A DNA stretch of 52,327 nucleotides from Burkholderiales bacterium (GCA_016213205.1 JACRAZ010000096.1:1-52327); one strand, 5' to 3'. Shown: positions 42,312 through 51,256, counted from the stretch's first letter. Translations and numbers: made by a program. The notes: generated from the letters alone by a model not told the origin.

Positions 42312-43280
42312 TCAGAACAGTTCGAGCTCGCCGGCCGCACACAAGGCTTCCACCGAGGTCACGCACTCGGTGAACTTGTCGGGCGTCCAGGCCAGGTTGA
42401 AGGCAAACCACTGGTAGACGATGATCTCGCCGCTACCAGGTTCGCGTGCATCGGTGAGTCGGTACTTCACGCACAGCTGCGGATCCTCCGAGCCGAACGA
42501 GATGTAGCGGTGCAGGTGGTTCACGATGATGGGCACCTGCGTGAGGCGCGAGCTGTCGGGCGCCTCGGCGATGAATCGGTTCTTGAACGCGCCCCACACC
42601 AGGTTGGTGGCTTCGCCGAGCAGCCCGTTGATCTCGCGGAATCCCAGTTCATCCATGCCCGCGCCGAAGGCCTCGCGGCGCATGAACTCCAGCAGCGGTT
42701 GCTCCTCGGTCTGCAGCATCATGTAGCCGCGGCACCAGTTGCTCTCCAGCGGGATCAGGCTGAACAGCTCACCATAGATGATGCGGTCCTTCACCAGGCA
42801 AGGCGCCTCGTGCTCGACGTGCACGTTGCGGAACTGGCCCTCGATGGCCTGCTTCGTCAGCTCGGTGATGCCGCGCACCAGCGGAGTGGGGTAGACGCGG
42901 CTGAACAACGCGGCGCCGATCGCGTCGCGCAGCAGGTCCATGCGTTCGATGCTGTACGCGGCGCGGAAGCAGCGCCGGTCCTCGTCACTCAGGTCGTCCA
43001 GCGTGGCACTGTGCTCGCGACGCAGGAAGATCGGCAGTTCGGGCCGGATGCGATGGATCTCGCGCCCGATCGCGAGCCCGCGGTCGGACGCGGTGCGCTC
43101 CCAGAGCAGGATCGCGCCCAGGTCGACGTTCGACCGCAGCACCGACAGTGCGTTGTCGTCCTGGGCCTTGAGGGCCACCAGTCCGTTGTCCTGGCAAAAG
43201 GACTTGATCGCGTCGCGGTGCGGCTCGTCATCGTCGAGCACGAGCACCTTGCTGATCAACGCCGCAGCATCATTGAACAT
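42312..43280 (-). CDS. Pseudo-receiver fused to a CheX-like phosphatase domain
   Basis: The 322-aa protein has an N-terminal receiver-like domain (residues 10-120, KVLVLDDDEPHRDAI). The acceptor Asp position is Glu (GAILLWERTASDRG). The Thr position is Arg (PIFLRREHS) and no KP motif is present, so it should not be phosphorylated normally. Residues 130-310 resemble CheX/CheC: GEATNLVWGAFKN keeps the E-x2-N pair used to remove phosphate from CheY. It lies between the intact CheY and a second CheX-like gene. Its role may be to dephosphorylate CheY or to read its state. Confidence 0.75.
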   Translation of the reverse strand: MFNDAAALISKVLVLDDDEPHRDAIKSFCQDNGLVALKAQDDNALSVLRSNVDLGAILLWERTASDRGLAIGREIHRIRPELPIFLRREHSATLDDLSDEDRRCFRAAYSIERMDLLRDAIGAALFSRVYPTPLVRGITELTKQAIEGQFRNVHVEHEAPCLVKDRIIYGELFSLIPLESNWCRGYMMLQTEEQPLLEFMRREAFGAGMDELGFREINGLLGEATNLVWGAFKNRFIAEAPDSSRLTQVPIIVNHLHRYISFGSEDPQLCVKYRLTDAREPGSGEIIVYQWFAFNLAWTPDKFTECVTSVEALCAAGELELF

Positions 43281-43282
43281 GG

Positions 43283-43855
43283 TCAGAACATCTCCAATTC
43301 GCCAGCAGACTCTTCCTCGACAGCGCGAGGTTCGAACGGAAAGTCGATGTCCGCAAAGGCGCAGACAGCGAGCGTGAGGTGCAACGCGACGCCGGACCCG
43401 AGCTCGGCGCGGTAGCGCCGGTGAAAGGCCGGGTGCATGCCGTCGACATGCGCGAGGCAGTTGCGGTCCAGGATGCAGGGGGTCGACATCCCGATGTGCG
43501 GATAGAAGGCCGCGAGGTCGCGATTCAGCGCACCGCAGCAGAGGTTCCCGCACTCCATGACCGCATCGATGTACCGTTCGTCGCTCATCGACTCCACGGG
43601 GGTCTGGGCCAGCGCGGCAAAGTGCGCGCGGGTGACCGCGTCGCGCTCGAAGTGCACGAACAACAGCGCACGGAAGACGTAGGACGACACCGTGAGCATC
43701 ACCACTTCGCGCTCGCGCGGCGCCTCGTCGGCGGCAGGCAGCACGCTGCACTCGGTGCCAGGCAGGCACAGCGAGCTCTTCGCGGCCTGGGCCACGAAGT
43801 GGTCGAAGCCCGCCATCGCGCGCTGGCTCACGCTGGCATTGGCGTTGGCTTTCAT
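43283..43855 (-). CDS. CheX-like phosphatase-domain protein
   Basis: The 190-aa protein contains VMECGNLCCGALNRDLAAFY, with an E-x2-N pair and following glycine as in CheX/CheC phosphatases. FYPHIGMSTPCIL and a C-terminal VALHLTLAVCAFADIDF strand follow, matching the CheX beta sheet. The N-terminal helix (AMAGFDHFVAQAAKSSLCL) is longer than usual. It is directly followed after two bases by the pseudo-receiver-CheX gene, so the cluster has two phosphatase-like proteins. Sequence similarity is modest, so function is inferred. Confidence 0.65.
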   Translation of the reverse strand: MKANANASVSQRAMAGFDHFVAQAAKSSLCLPGTECSVLPAADEAPREREVVMLTVSSYVFRALLFVHFERDAVTRAHFAALAQTPVESMSDERYIDAVMECGNLCCGALNRDLAAFYPHIGMSTPCILDRNCLAHVDGMHPAFHRRYRAELGSGVALHLTLAVCAFADIDFPFEPRAVEEESAGELEMF

Positions 43856-44580
43856 GCCGCCTCGGCCGCCACGGTCTGGCGCGTCTTGCCGTTGAGCAGG
43901 CGCAACTCGTTGAGCGCGCCCGCGATCATCTTGCCGCCGGCCTGCAGGTCCTGGAAGGTGCTGCCGGTGATCAGGTCGTTCTTGTACAGGTTGCTGCGGT
44001 AGTCCTTCGAGAGCTTGTCGGCGCGCGTGGCCAGGTCACGCACCTCCGCGGCAACGATGGCGAAGCCACGGCCGTGCTCGCCCGCGCGGGCGGCCTCGAT
44101 CGAGGCGTTCAGCGCCACGATGATCACCTGGTTCACGATCTTCGCGAACTCGTCGTTCTTGTCGTGCATCTCGCGGTTGTGCAGCAGCAGCTGGTTGAGC
44201 TCGGCATTCCAGCGCTCAAAGGTCTCGATCAGGCCCAGCAGCTGATCGATGGTGCCGCCCAGCCGGTCGCAGCCTTCCAGCGCCCGGCCCTTGAGCGAGC
44301 GTGCGCCCTCGACCAGGCGCGCGATGGTCTGTTCCATCGATTGCTGCTGGTCGGCGGCCAGTGCCTGCGCGGACGAGCGGTCCTGTTCCGCTTCAGCCTG
44401 CAGTTGTTCGAGTTGCTGCTGCAGCTCGCCCACGCTGGCACGCGAGGCCTGCTCCACCTGCGCCACGGCAGCCAGCACGGCGGCTTCGCCGGCGCGGCCC
44501 AGCCGGCGCCGCGCCACCCAGTAGGCCAGCGCTGCACCCAGGGCCAGGCCCACGGTGAGCATCAGGAACGACATCATCAT
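43852..44580 (-). CDS. Membrane-anchored MCP signalling-domain stub
   Basis: The 242-aa protein has one N-terminal transmembrane helix (about residues 4-22, SFLMLTVGLALGAALAYWVA). A Glu/Gln-rich coiled coil follows at about 40-95. Then comes a short MCP-type signalling segment, IIVALNASIEAARAGEHGRG then FAIVAAEVRDLATRADKLS, the most conserved hairpin tip of chemoreceptors. There is no periplasmic sensor domain and no HAMP. It could tether or organise the giant kinase at the membrane. Its start is close to a run of ATGs (MMM). Confidence 0.85.
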   Translation of the reverse strand: MMMSFLMLTVGLALGAALAYWVARRRLGRAGEAAVLAAVAQVEQASRASVGELQQQLEQLQAEAEQDRSSAQALAADQQQSMEQTIARLVEGARSLKGRALEGCDRLGGTIDQLLGLIETFERWNAELNQLLLHNREMHDKNDEFAKIVNQVIIVALNASIEAARAGEHGRGFAIVAAEVRDLATRADKLSKDYRSNLYKNDLITGSTFQDLQAGGKMIAGALNELRLLNGKTRQTVAAEAA

Positions 44581-44735
44581 GAAATCACCTCACAGCGATG
44601 GCACAGCCCGCGGCGATCCGGGCAGCAAAGCTTGCTTTTCGGCAAATCTGCCAAATTGCTGAGAGCCCGCTGCCAGAATCTTCGCAAGACATGTCCCGGG
44701 GGCATCGGCCGGTAAGCACTGTGTTTTCCCCACAG

Positions 44736-47700
44736 TTATTGCGGGGAAACCGCGGATCCGGCCAGCCAGCCGGCACGCAGCGCGTCGAAGGACATGGCCG
44801 CGCTGAGGGAAGCCGCGTACTTGTCCGGCAGCGCGATGACGGTCTCGAAGGGCCGGAAGTCCGCGTCTTCGTCGCCACCCAGCAGCACGATGTCGATGCT
44901 GCCGCCCTCCTTCTCGACGAAGCCCTTGACAGCGTCCATGCCGACCCCGCGGCCGGAGACCTCGGTGACCTCGGTGGCGGTGGACAGGCCCGATTGGAAG
45001 ATCAGTTGCGCCACCGTCTGCGCGCTCGCAGCCTGAGCAGGCTCGATCAGGCCGGCGTCCAGGGCCTTCTGCCGGATGCGCCCGATGGCCAGCCCGCGGC
45101 CATCGTCACGCAGGCGGATGAACAGGCGACCATCGTCCACCTGCATGGCGATCGAGATCAGCCCGGCGTCGGGCTTGCCGGCGGCCTGCCGCTGTGCGGG
45201 CGCCTCGATGCCGTGGTCCACGCTGTTGCGCAGCAGGTGGGTGAACAGGTTGCGCAGCAGGCCGCTGGCCTGGGTGCGTACCACGATGCCGTGGTCTTCG
45301 ATCTGCACCTGGGGCGCCACCTTGCCAAGCTCCTGGGCCAGCGAGGGCAGCGAGTCCAGCGTGCCCGACAAGATGTCCTGCAACGGCTGGGTCCCGATCA
45401 GGTGCAGCGTGCGCCCCACCTCGTTGAGTGCCTGCGCCATGGCCTGGTTGTCGGCCCGGTCCACGCTCAACAGCAGCTGCAATGCCTGCTGCACCGCCTC
45501 GCGCTCGACCATCAGGAACTTCTCCACGCCGGCGCGCCGGCCTGGGCCCTTGCGGCCGAGCACCACGTCGTTGATGTGCGCGTACTGCTCCACCTGCTCA
45601 CGCACGCGCTCCAGCTGTTCCAGCAGGGCTTGCGGATCCCACGGCGCCTCGTCGCTCTTGCGCAGCTCGTCGTAGGCCTGCTCCGTCACGTGCACCAGGT
45701 TCGTCAGCCCCAGCAGGCCGTGCGTGCGGGCGTTGCCCTTGATCGTGTGCATGTTGCGGAACAGCAAGCCGACCGTGTCCTCGCTCTTGCCCTGGGCCTG
45801 CTCGATGAGCCGGCGGTTGTCGTCGATGAAGCTGCGTGCGCTGTCGATGAACTCGTGGAACTTCTCCTGCGTCACCGCCAGGATCTCGCCAATGAGCTGC
45901 AGTTCGCGCTTGCGCTTGCTCGCCTCCTGCTCCAGGCGCTTGAGTTCGGTGACGTCGCGCACGCACAGCATCAGCTTATCGATCACGCCCTCGTCGCTGC
46001 AGATGGGCGACCAGCTCAGCGCGAGCGACTTCACGCGGCCATCGGCCATGGTCTTGTCGAACTCGGTGACCAGCAGGTGCTGGTTGAACTCGTAGTTCAT
46101 CTCGTCCTCGCCAATGCACGAGCCCACCGCCGCGTCCACCTGCGACAGGATGTCCTCGCCCAGGCTGCTGCTGGTGCCGAACACCAGCGCCATCACCGGC
46201 TGCATGGCGACTTCCCGGGTCTCGAAGATGGTTTCCAGGTAGGCCGAGTACTCGGGATGGATCGTGCCGCCAGGCACCACCGTCAACACGCCCTGCGGCA
46301 TGTTCTGCAGCATCGCGTTGATGTCGTTGGTCTTCTGACGCAATTGCGCGGTGCGCTCTGCCACGCGCTTTTCAAGCGAGGCATACAGCAGCGCGTTGTC
46401 CAGCGACACCGACAGCTGGCCCGCGATCATCGACACCGAGTCCAGCCGGTCGCCGCTGAAGGCGGCACGCCGCTGCTCGTTCTGCAGCATCAGCATCGCG
46501 TTGAGCTGGCCCTGCTTGAGGATGGGCGACAGCAGCATCGAGCACTGGTCGAACTTCTCCACGTACGGGTCCGATGAGAAGCGGTCGTCGCGCGCCGCGT
46601 CGTCGATGACCAGCAGCTCACCCGTGCGCTCGGCGTAGCGGAACACCGAGAGCGGGAACTCGCCGGCCGATCCGGCCTGCTCCACCGTCACCGGCTCGCC
46701 CTCGCTGCCCAGCGATTGCGCCAGCACCCAGTTGTCACTGCCCTCGTCCGCGCGCACCACCAGCTGCACGCCTGTGGCGCCGGTGATGGCGCCCAGCACC
46801 TTGCCCACCGCCTGGGTCAGCTTCACCAGGCTGGTTTCCGAGCTCAGCGCCTGCGACGCGCGCAGCACCGCCATCATGTCCACCATCTGGTTGTCCACCA
46901 CGGTGGTGGTGGTGGTACCGTCATTGCGGGCCTTGCCGCTGGTGCGCAGGAAGGCATGGGCCCGCTTCAGCTCACGCACCTTGCCGGCAGCACCCCAGCC
47001 TTCGTACAGCTCGCACGCCAGGGTCAGCAGCGGGCGCGCGGTGTGCTCCATGCCATGGGCCAGGTGGAACATCGCGGCGCGCTCGTGGATGATGGCCTTG
47101 TGCCACGGCCGGTCGTGCTGCAGGCTCTCCTGCACCGCGGCGTCAAAGGCCGCACCGGCAGCCCACACCGTGTCCAGCGACCAGGCGCGCTCGGCCTCCA
47201 GCCACCTCTGCAGGTGCAGGAAGTTGGCGGGCGCATCACTGGCTCGGGCCGCCATCCACTTCAGCAGGCCGTCGAGCTCTTCGACCAGCGGTGCGCGATC
47301 AGCCTCCGGCGATGCGCGCATCTGCGCGGCCAGCGCCACGGCACGCCCGGCGCGGGCCAGCACGTTGATGTAATAGCCCGGGGTGCGCGCCGTCAGCGGC
47401 ACCGCCTTCGCGCTGTGGGTCAGCAAGGCCTTCAAGTCGCCGAAGACCAGCGCGCTCAGCGAGCGGAAGATGTGGTACGTCGCGGCACCAGGCCCGGTCG
47501 GGTCCAGGCTCGCGGCATAGGCGTCCTCGTCGAAGTCGTCGGTCGTGAAGGCGCCACCGCCCCGCGTCTGCCCCTTCAGCGCCTTGATCACATGGCGGCG
47601 CGACTGGTAGCGCTGGATGAAGTCGTGGTTGTTCGAGCGCGCAGCGAAGGCAATGCCCTCTTCGATGTCGGCCGCCGCGGCGTCGATCTTCGGCGCGCAG

Positions 47701-50700
47701 TCCAGCAGCAGGTCGGAGGCCAGGTAGGTGTGCGAGACGAACGACTCGTCGCCAATGCGCATGAGGTCGGCCCGGGCGCGCCGGAACACCTGCTCGACCA
47801 CGCTCTCGATGGGGTCGACCCAATGCGCGCCGGCAATGCCGAACATCACGCGGCAGAACGAGGTGGCCGGCTCGTAGCCCCGGGTTTCACCCACGGCCAG
47901 CACATGGCGGCCCAGGTTGTAGGCGCCGCGGAAGTCCTGTGGCGTGGCGGTGAGCACCATCATCAGCGCGCCCAGCGAGGACAGCAGGCGCGGCGACGGC
48001 CCGTGGTCGACCCAGATGCGATGCGCCTCGAGCCCCAGCCAGGCCCAGGTGACCGGGTCCACGAAGTAGGCCGGGTTCGAGGTCTCGGGCACCATCATCG
48101 ACCAGCTGACCACCTGCGGATCAGAGATTTCCGGCGCCGTCAGGTCCTTGGCCTTGTCTTCACTGCGGCACCACATCACCACGCGCTTGACGCCCTCGCC
48201 CATGGCCGGGCGCACGTCGGCCGGCTTCGGCAGGCCCAACCGGTCCAGCACGCCCAGGCCCAGGTTCATGGCGTCCACGAAGCGCCTGCGGTTCATCAGG
48301 CTATAGATCTGGATGCGGGTGGACTCCAGCGTTTCGCTCGGGTGGGCCGCATGCGCGGACAAGGCCTCGTACAGCGCATCGGCTTCGGCCAGCCGGCCCT
48401 TGGTGAACAGGGCCCGGTGGTGTTCGCACTCCAGCGCAAAGACGGTCTTGGCGTCACACACCGGCCCATGGGTCTTGACCAGCCGCAGCGCGGCGGCCAG
48501 GAAGCGTTCTGCTTCGTCCAGCGCACTCAGGCGCAGGCGCTGCGCCGCCTGGTCGAACAAGGCCACCGCATGGGCCGCCTCGGTCGCGTCGGTGATCGCG
48601 GCGGTGCCGGCCAGGTACTGTTGCGCAGCCAGCGGCTCGAGCGCCGTGTCGTGTCCGGCCTGCGCGTCCAGGCGGCGCGCGAGCGCCAGGTGCAGTGCGC
48701 TGCACTCATCGGCGTCCATCGTGCCCAGCGCGGCCTCGCGCACACGCTCGTTGGCCAGTTGCAGCGTGTCGGGCTGGCCATCGGGGCCCACCACCACGCC
48801 GTCGTCCAGCAGCGGTTGCACACCTTGCGCCAGCACGGCCGGATCCAGGCCGATGGCCTGCGCCGCGGCGGCACGATTCACCGCCACGCCCAGGCAGGCC
48901 AGGGCCTGCAGCATCTCCCGCGCCGCCGGCGCCAGGCCGTTCAGGCGGTGCTGCAGTTCGGCCGGACGCGCCGGCCCGACGTAGCGGTGCACGGCACCGG
49001 CATCCCAGGTCCAGCGGCCATGGTTGAGCGACAGAACGCCATCGTCGCGCAGGCCGTTCAGCCGCTCGAGCAGGTTGCGTGGGTTGTTCTGCGTGCGCAC
49101 GGCCAGGGCCTGGGCCAGCGGGCCGGCTTCGGCAACCGACAGGCGCAGCACCTCGCCCACCAGCTCGGCGCCCGCGGCGGCGGAAAGCCCGCCCAGCACC
49201 ACGATGGGCACGGCGGGCGTGTCGCCGTGCCGGCGGGCCACCAGGTCGTGCAGCGGGTGGCCATGCGAGACCTCGCTGCTGTGGTAAGCGCCCACCAGCA
49301 GCAAGCCCGGAATCGGTGCCTCATGCCGCACCACGGCCTCGACCAGGCGATGGCACAGGCTGGGCGCCCACTGCACATCGTCGAACACCATCACCAGCGG
49401 GCGCTCGGGGCTGGCCACGCAGCGCAGCAGCGCGAGCGCCGCCTGGGTGTGGCGCATCGCCAGTTCGGCCGCATCGGTGCAGGTCGCTTCGGGCTGCTTG
49501 CCCAGCAGGCGTTCGAACTCGGGCAGGTTCAGCGGGCCGAAGCCCAGGTGGTCCTGCAACCCGGCCAGCAGCCGCTCGCGGTGCTGGGCCAGGCGCTGCG
49601 CCGGCTCGGCAAGCAGCTGGCGGCCCAGGGCCTGGAAGAAGTCGAAGGCCGCTTCGGCCGTGTCCTGCCGCTCGCGGCTGAACGAGGCCGCCACGTACCA
49701 GGCCTTCTGGCCCGGCACCATCACACGCAGTTGCTCCAGCAGCTTCGATTTGCCCAGGCCTTCGTCGCCGCTGACCAGCAGGCAGCGGTGGTGACCGTCG
49801 GCGCACCGGGCCAGCGCATCACGCAACGCAGCCAGTTCGGTGTCGCGGCCGATCAGCCGTGCCGGCGGGTTGAGCCGCACGCCGAAATCGAAGCGGCCAA
49901 GTTCGAACGCCGATCCGTCGCCCGCGGCCAGGCGATTGCGCAACTGGTCCAGGTCCTGCAGCAGGCCGTCCGCGCTTTGGTAGCGGCGGTCCGGCTCCTT
50001 CTGCAGCAGCCGCATCACGATGTCGGACAGCGCCTTCGGCACCGCATCGTTCACCAGAGCCGGCGGCTCCGGGATCTTGACCAGGTGGTCGTGCACCAGT
50101 TCCAGCAGGTCCTGGCTCTCGAAGGGCTTGCGTCCCGCGGTCAGTTCATAAAGCGTGATGCCCAGCGAGTACAGGTCCGAGCGAGCGTCCGGCATGCGGC
50201 CGGTGCGGCCGGTCTGCTCCGGCGACATGTATTGCCAGGTGCCCGCGATCTCGGCCTGGCCCTCGGCGCCGGCGCTGGATGCGCCGTGGCCGATGGCGAT
50301 GTTGAAGTCGATCAGCGTGGTGGCCAGCGTGACCGGATCCACCAGGATGTTGGCCGGGCCGATGTCCTGGTGGACCACGCCGGCGCGGTGCACCGCGCTC
50401 AGCGTGCGCGCCAGTGCCGTGGCCACCGCGACGACCTGCGGCACCGCCAGGGCCTGGGTGCGCAGCAACTGTGCCAACGAGGGGCTGTGGGCGTCACGGA
50501 GCACCAGCGTGTTTGCCTCGGCGCCGGACTCGGCGATCTTGGCCACGCCGTCCACCGCGGCCAGACGTTTCAGGATGCCCACCTCGTGCTCGAGGCGGCG
50601 GATCGCCTGCGCGCCGATTGCGAGTTTCACGATCACGCTGCTGCCATCGCCGGGCACACGGCGACGGCTGACCCGCGTGTGGTCGTTCTCGTAGAGGATC

Positions 50701-50771
50701 TCGTCGGCTGCTGCTGCGTTGGCGGCGGCGGCCTGGCCGGCGGTCGCTGCGGATTCTTGTTGCGTCGTCAC
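44736..50771 (-). CDS. Giant hybrid Ser/Thr kinase-AAA ATPase-GAF/PAS-HPt-CheA kinase
   Basis: The 2011-aa protein has, in order: a Ser/Thr-kinase-like domain (about 25-290) with VIVKLAIG lysine, HQDIGPANIL replacing HRD, DFN for DFG, and YMSPEQTGR; an AAA/MalT-like ATPase (about 310-650) with Walker A SGDEGLGKSKLL and Walker B LVMVFDDVQW; a long helical region; a GAF domain (about 1310-1465); a PAS-like segment (about 1480-1610); an HPt domain with phospho-accepting His in NMHTIKGNARTHGL (about 1674); and a CheA-type ATPase (HLLRNSVDHGIE about 1849, RDDGRGL, GRGVGMDAVK about 1942). It ends without the CheW-like P5 domain. Start is GTG at 50771 with gaggtgaa upstream. Confidence 0.9.
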   Translation of the reverse strand: MTTQQESAATAGQAAAANAAAADEILYENDHTRVSRRRVPGDGSSVIVKLAIGAQAIRRLEHEVGILKRLAAVDGVAKIAESGAEANTLVLRDAHSPSLAQLLRTQALAVPQVVAVATALARTLSAVHRAGVVHQDIGPANILVDPVTLATTLIDFNIAIGHGASSAGAEGQAEIAGTWQYMSPEQTGRTGRMPDARSDLYSLGITLYELTAGRKPFESQDLLELVHDHLVKIPEPPALVNDAVPKALSDIVMRLLQKEPDRRYQSADGLLQDLDQLRNRLAAGDGSAFELGRFDFGVRLNPPARLIGRDTELAALRDALARCADGHHRCLLVSGDEGLGKSKLLEQLRVMVPGQKAWYVAASFSRERQDTAEAAFDFFQALGRQLLAEPAQRLAQHRERLLAGLQDHLGFGPLNLPEFERLLGKQPEATCTDAAELAMRHTQAALALLRCVASPERPLVMVFDDVQWAPSLCHRLVEAVVRHEAPIPGLLLVGAYHSSEVSHGHPLHDLVARRHGDTPAVPIVVLGGLSAAAGAELVGEVLRLSVAEAGPLAQALAVRTQNNPRNLLERLNGLRDDGVLSLNHGRWTWDAGAVHRYVGPARPAELQHRLNGLAPAAREMLQALACLGVAVNRAAAAQAIGLDPAVLAQGVQPLLDDGVVVGPDGQPDTLQLANERVREAALGTMDADECSALHLALARRLDAQAGHDTALEPLAAQQYLAGTAAITDATEAAHAVALFDQAAQRLRLSALDEAERFLAAALRLVKTHGPVCDAKTVFALECEHHRALFTKGRLAEADALYEALSAHAAHPSETLESTRIQIYSLMNRRRFVDAMNLGLGVLDRLGLPKPADVRPAMGEGVKRVVMWCRSEDKAKDLTAPEISDPQVVSWSMMVPETSNPAYFVDPVTWAWLGLEAHRIWVDHGPSPRLLSSLGALMMVLTATPQDFRGAYNLGRHVLAVGETRGYEPATSFCRVMFGIAGAHWVDPIESVVEQVFRRARADLMRIGDESFVSHTYLASDLLLDCAPKIDAAAADIEEGIAFAARSNNHDFIQRYQSRRHVIKALKGQTRGGGAFTTDDFDEDAYAASLDPTGPGAATYHIFRSLSALVFGDLKALLTHSAKAVPLTARTPGYYINVLARAGRAVALAAQMRASPEADRAPLVEELDGLLKWMAARASDAPANFLHLQRWLEAERAWSLDTVWAAGAAFDAAVQESLQHDRPWHKAIIHERAAMFHLAHGMEHTARPLLTLACELYEGWGAAGKVRELKRAHAFLRTSGKARNDGTTTTTVVDNQMVDMMAVLRASQALSSETSLVKLTQAVGKVLGAITGATGVQLVVRADEGSDNWVLAQSLGSEGEPVTVEQAGSAGEFPLSVFRYAERTGELLVIDDAARDDRFSSDPYVEKFDQCSMLLSPILKQGQLNAMLMLQNEQRRAAFSGDRLDSVSMIAGQLSVSLDNALLYASLEKRVAERTAQLRQKTNDINAMLQNMPQGVLTVVPGGTIHPEYSAYLETIFETREVAMQPVMALVFGTSSSLGEDILSQVDAAVGSCIGEDEMNYEFNQHLLVTEFDKTMADGRVKSLALSWSPICSDEGVIDKLMLCVRDVTELKRLEQEASKRKRELQLIGEILAVTQEKFHEFIDSARSFIDDNRRLIEQAQGKSEDTVGLLFRNMHTIKGNARTHGLLGLTNLVHVTEQAYDELRKSDEAPWDPQALLEQLERVREQVEQYAHINDVVLGRKGPGRRAGVEKFLMVEREAVQQALQLLLSVDRADNQAMAQALNEVGRTLHLIGTQPLQDILSGTLDSLPSLAQELGKVAPQVQIEDHGIVVRTQASGLLRNLFTHLLRNSVDHGIEAPAQRQAAGKPDAGLISIAMQVDDGRLFIRLRDDGRGLAIGRIRQKALDAGLIEPAQAASAQTVAQLIFQSGLSTATEVTEVSGRGVGMDAVKGFVEKEGGSIDIVLLGGDEDADFRPFETVIALPDKYAASLSAAMSFDALRAGWLAGSAVSPQ

Positions 50772-51126
50772 ACTTCACCTCGTGGCGGGACATCCATTGA
50801 CAACGACAGCCGCTGACGCGCACCCACCTCACCATGGCCCGCGCCATGCCGACTTGCGTGCTGACCTCGCGGCCCCGCCCAGCCCGGCTTCGGGCGTGGC
50901 GGTGTTCCGCGGGGTGTTCAAACTACTGCCGTCAGGTCGTGCCGGCCGCCGCATCGGCGCCCTGCACGTGCAGTGGCTATCGGCGCCCGGTGCGCAGGAC
51001 TGAAGGTAGAAAAACCCGCAACGCGTCCGGCGCGTGCAATTCGGCGTCCAGGGCGCCTCGGGTCACCAACACCGCATCGATGCGGGCGCCCACCAACATC
51101 GCCACCGGCGGGGGCATGCCCAGGCT
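50772..51126. other. 355-base gap between the giant kinase start and the groES promoter
   Basis: The region is divergent and should hold the promoter of the signalling cluster, but no convincing -10/-35 was recognised on the minus strand. A minus-strand reading of 46 codons (51117-50977) looks weakly protein-like but lacks a clear ribosome site and abuts the groES promoter. No RNA gene or terminator was found. Confidence 0.4.
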
Positions 51127-51155
51127 CTTGAAGCCGGCGCCATCGTCCCTATAAT
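51127..51155 (+). promoter_or_regulatory. groESL promoter, readable by sigma-70 and possibly sigma-32
   Basis: TTGAAG (51128-51133) and TATAAT (51150-51155) with a 16-base spacer make a good sigma-70 promoter. The same DNA reads CTTGAAG...CCCTATAA, close to the sigma-32 consensus, with a 13-base spacing. The CIRCE operator begins eight bases after the -10. Confidence 0.75.
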
Positions 51156-51162
51156 CAGTCTG

Positions 51163-51189
51163 CTAGCACTCGACGGGGTTGAGTGCTAA
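51163..51189 (+). promoter_or_regulatory. CIRCE operator for HrcA
   Basis: ctagcactc, nine bases, then gagtgctaa: the CIRCE consensus TTAGCACTC-N9-GAGTGCTAA with one change in the first base. It overlaps the expected transcript start, so bound HrcA would block groESL transcription. hrcA itself is at 1767-2795. Confidence 0.96.
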
Positions 51190-51200
51190 CAGCGCTATCC

Positions 51201-51256
51201 ACCCCGCCCGCCGGGGTGAACATCAGATGTGAATAGGCGCCCACTTCCTGGGCGCC
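51201..51256 (+). other. Two hairpins in the groES leader
   Basis: accccg/cggggt (51201-51217) is a 6-bp stem with loop cccgc. ggcgccca/tgggcgcc (51236-51256) is a perfect 8-bp stem with loop cttcc. Both lie in the untranslated leader, 38 bases or more before the groES ATG, and leave its aaggaga ribosome site free. They may stabilise the mRNA 5' end. Confidence 0.55.

Noticed and set aside
44598..46577. Plus-strand open frame of 659 codons opposite the HPt/CheA part
   Set aside because: Antisense of conserved kinase motifs; low-complexity composition.
46716..50816. Plus-strand open frame of 1366 codons opposite the giant kinase
   Set aside because: His/Gln/Arg-rich composition typical of the antisense of GC-rich coding DNA; the minus-strand protein has many clear domains over the same bases.
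50977..51117. Minus-strand 46-codon reading before groES
   Set aside because: Composition is plausible but there is no ribosome site, no family resemblance, and it abuts the groES promoter.
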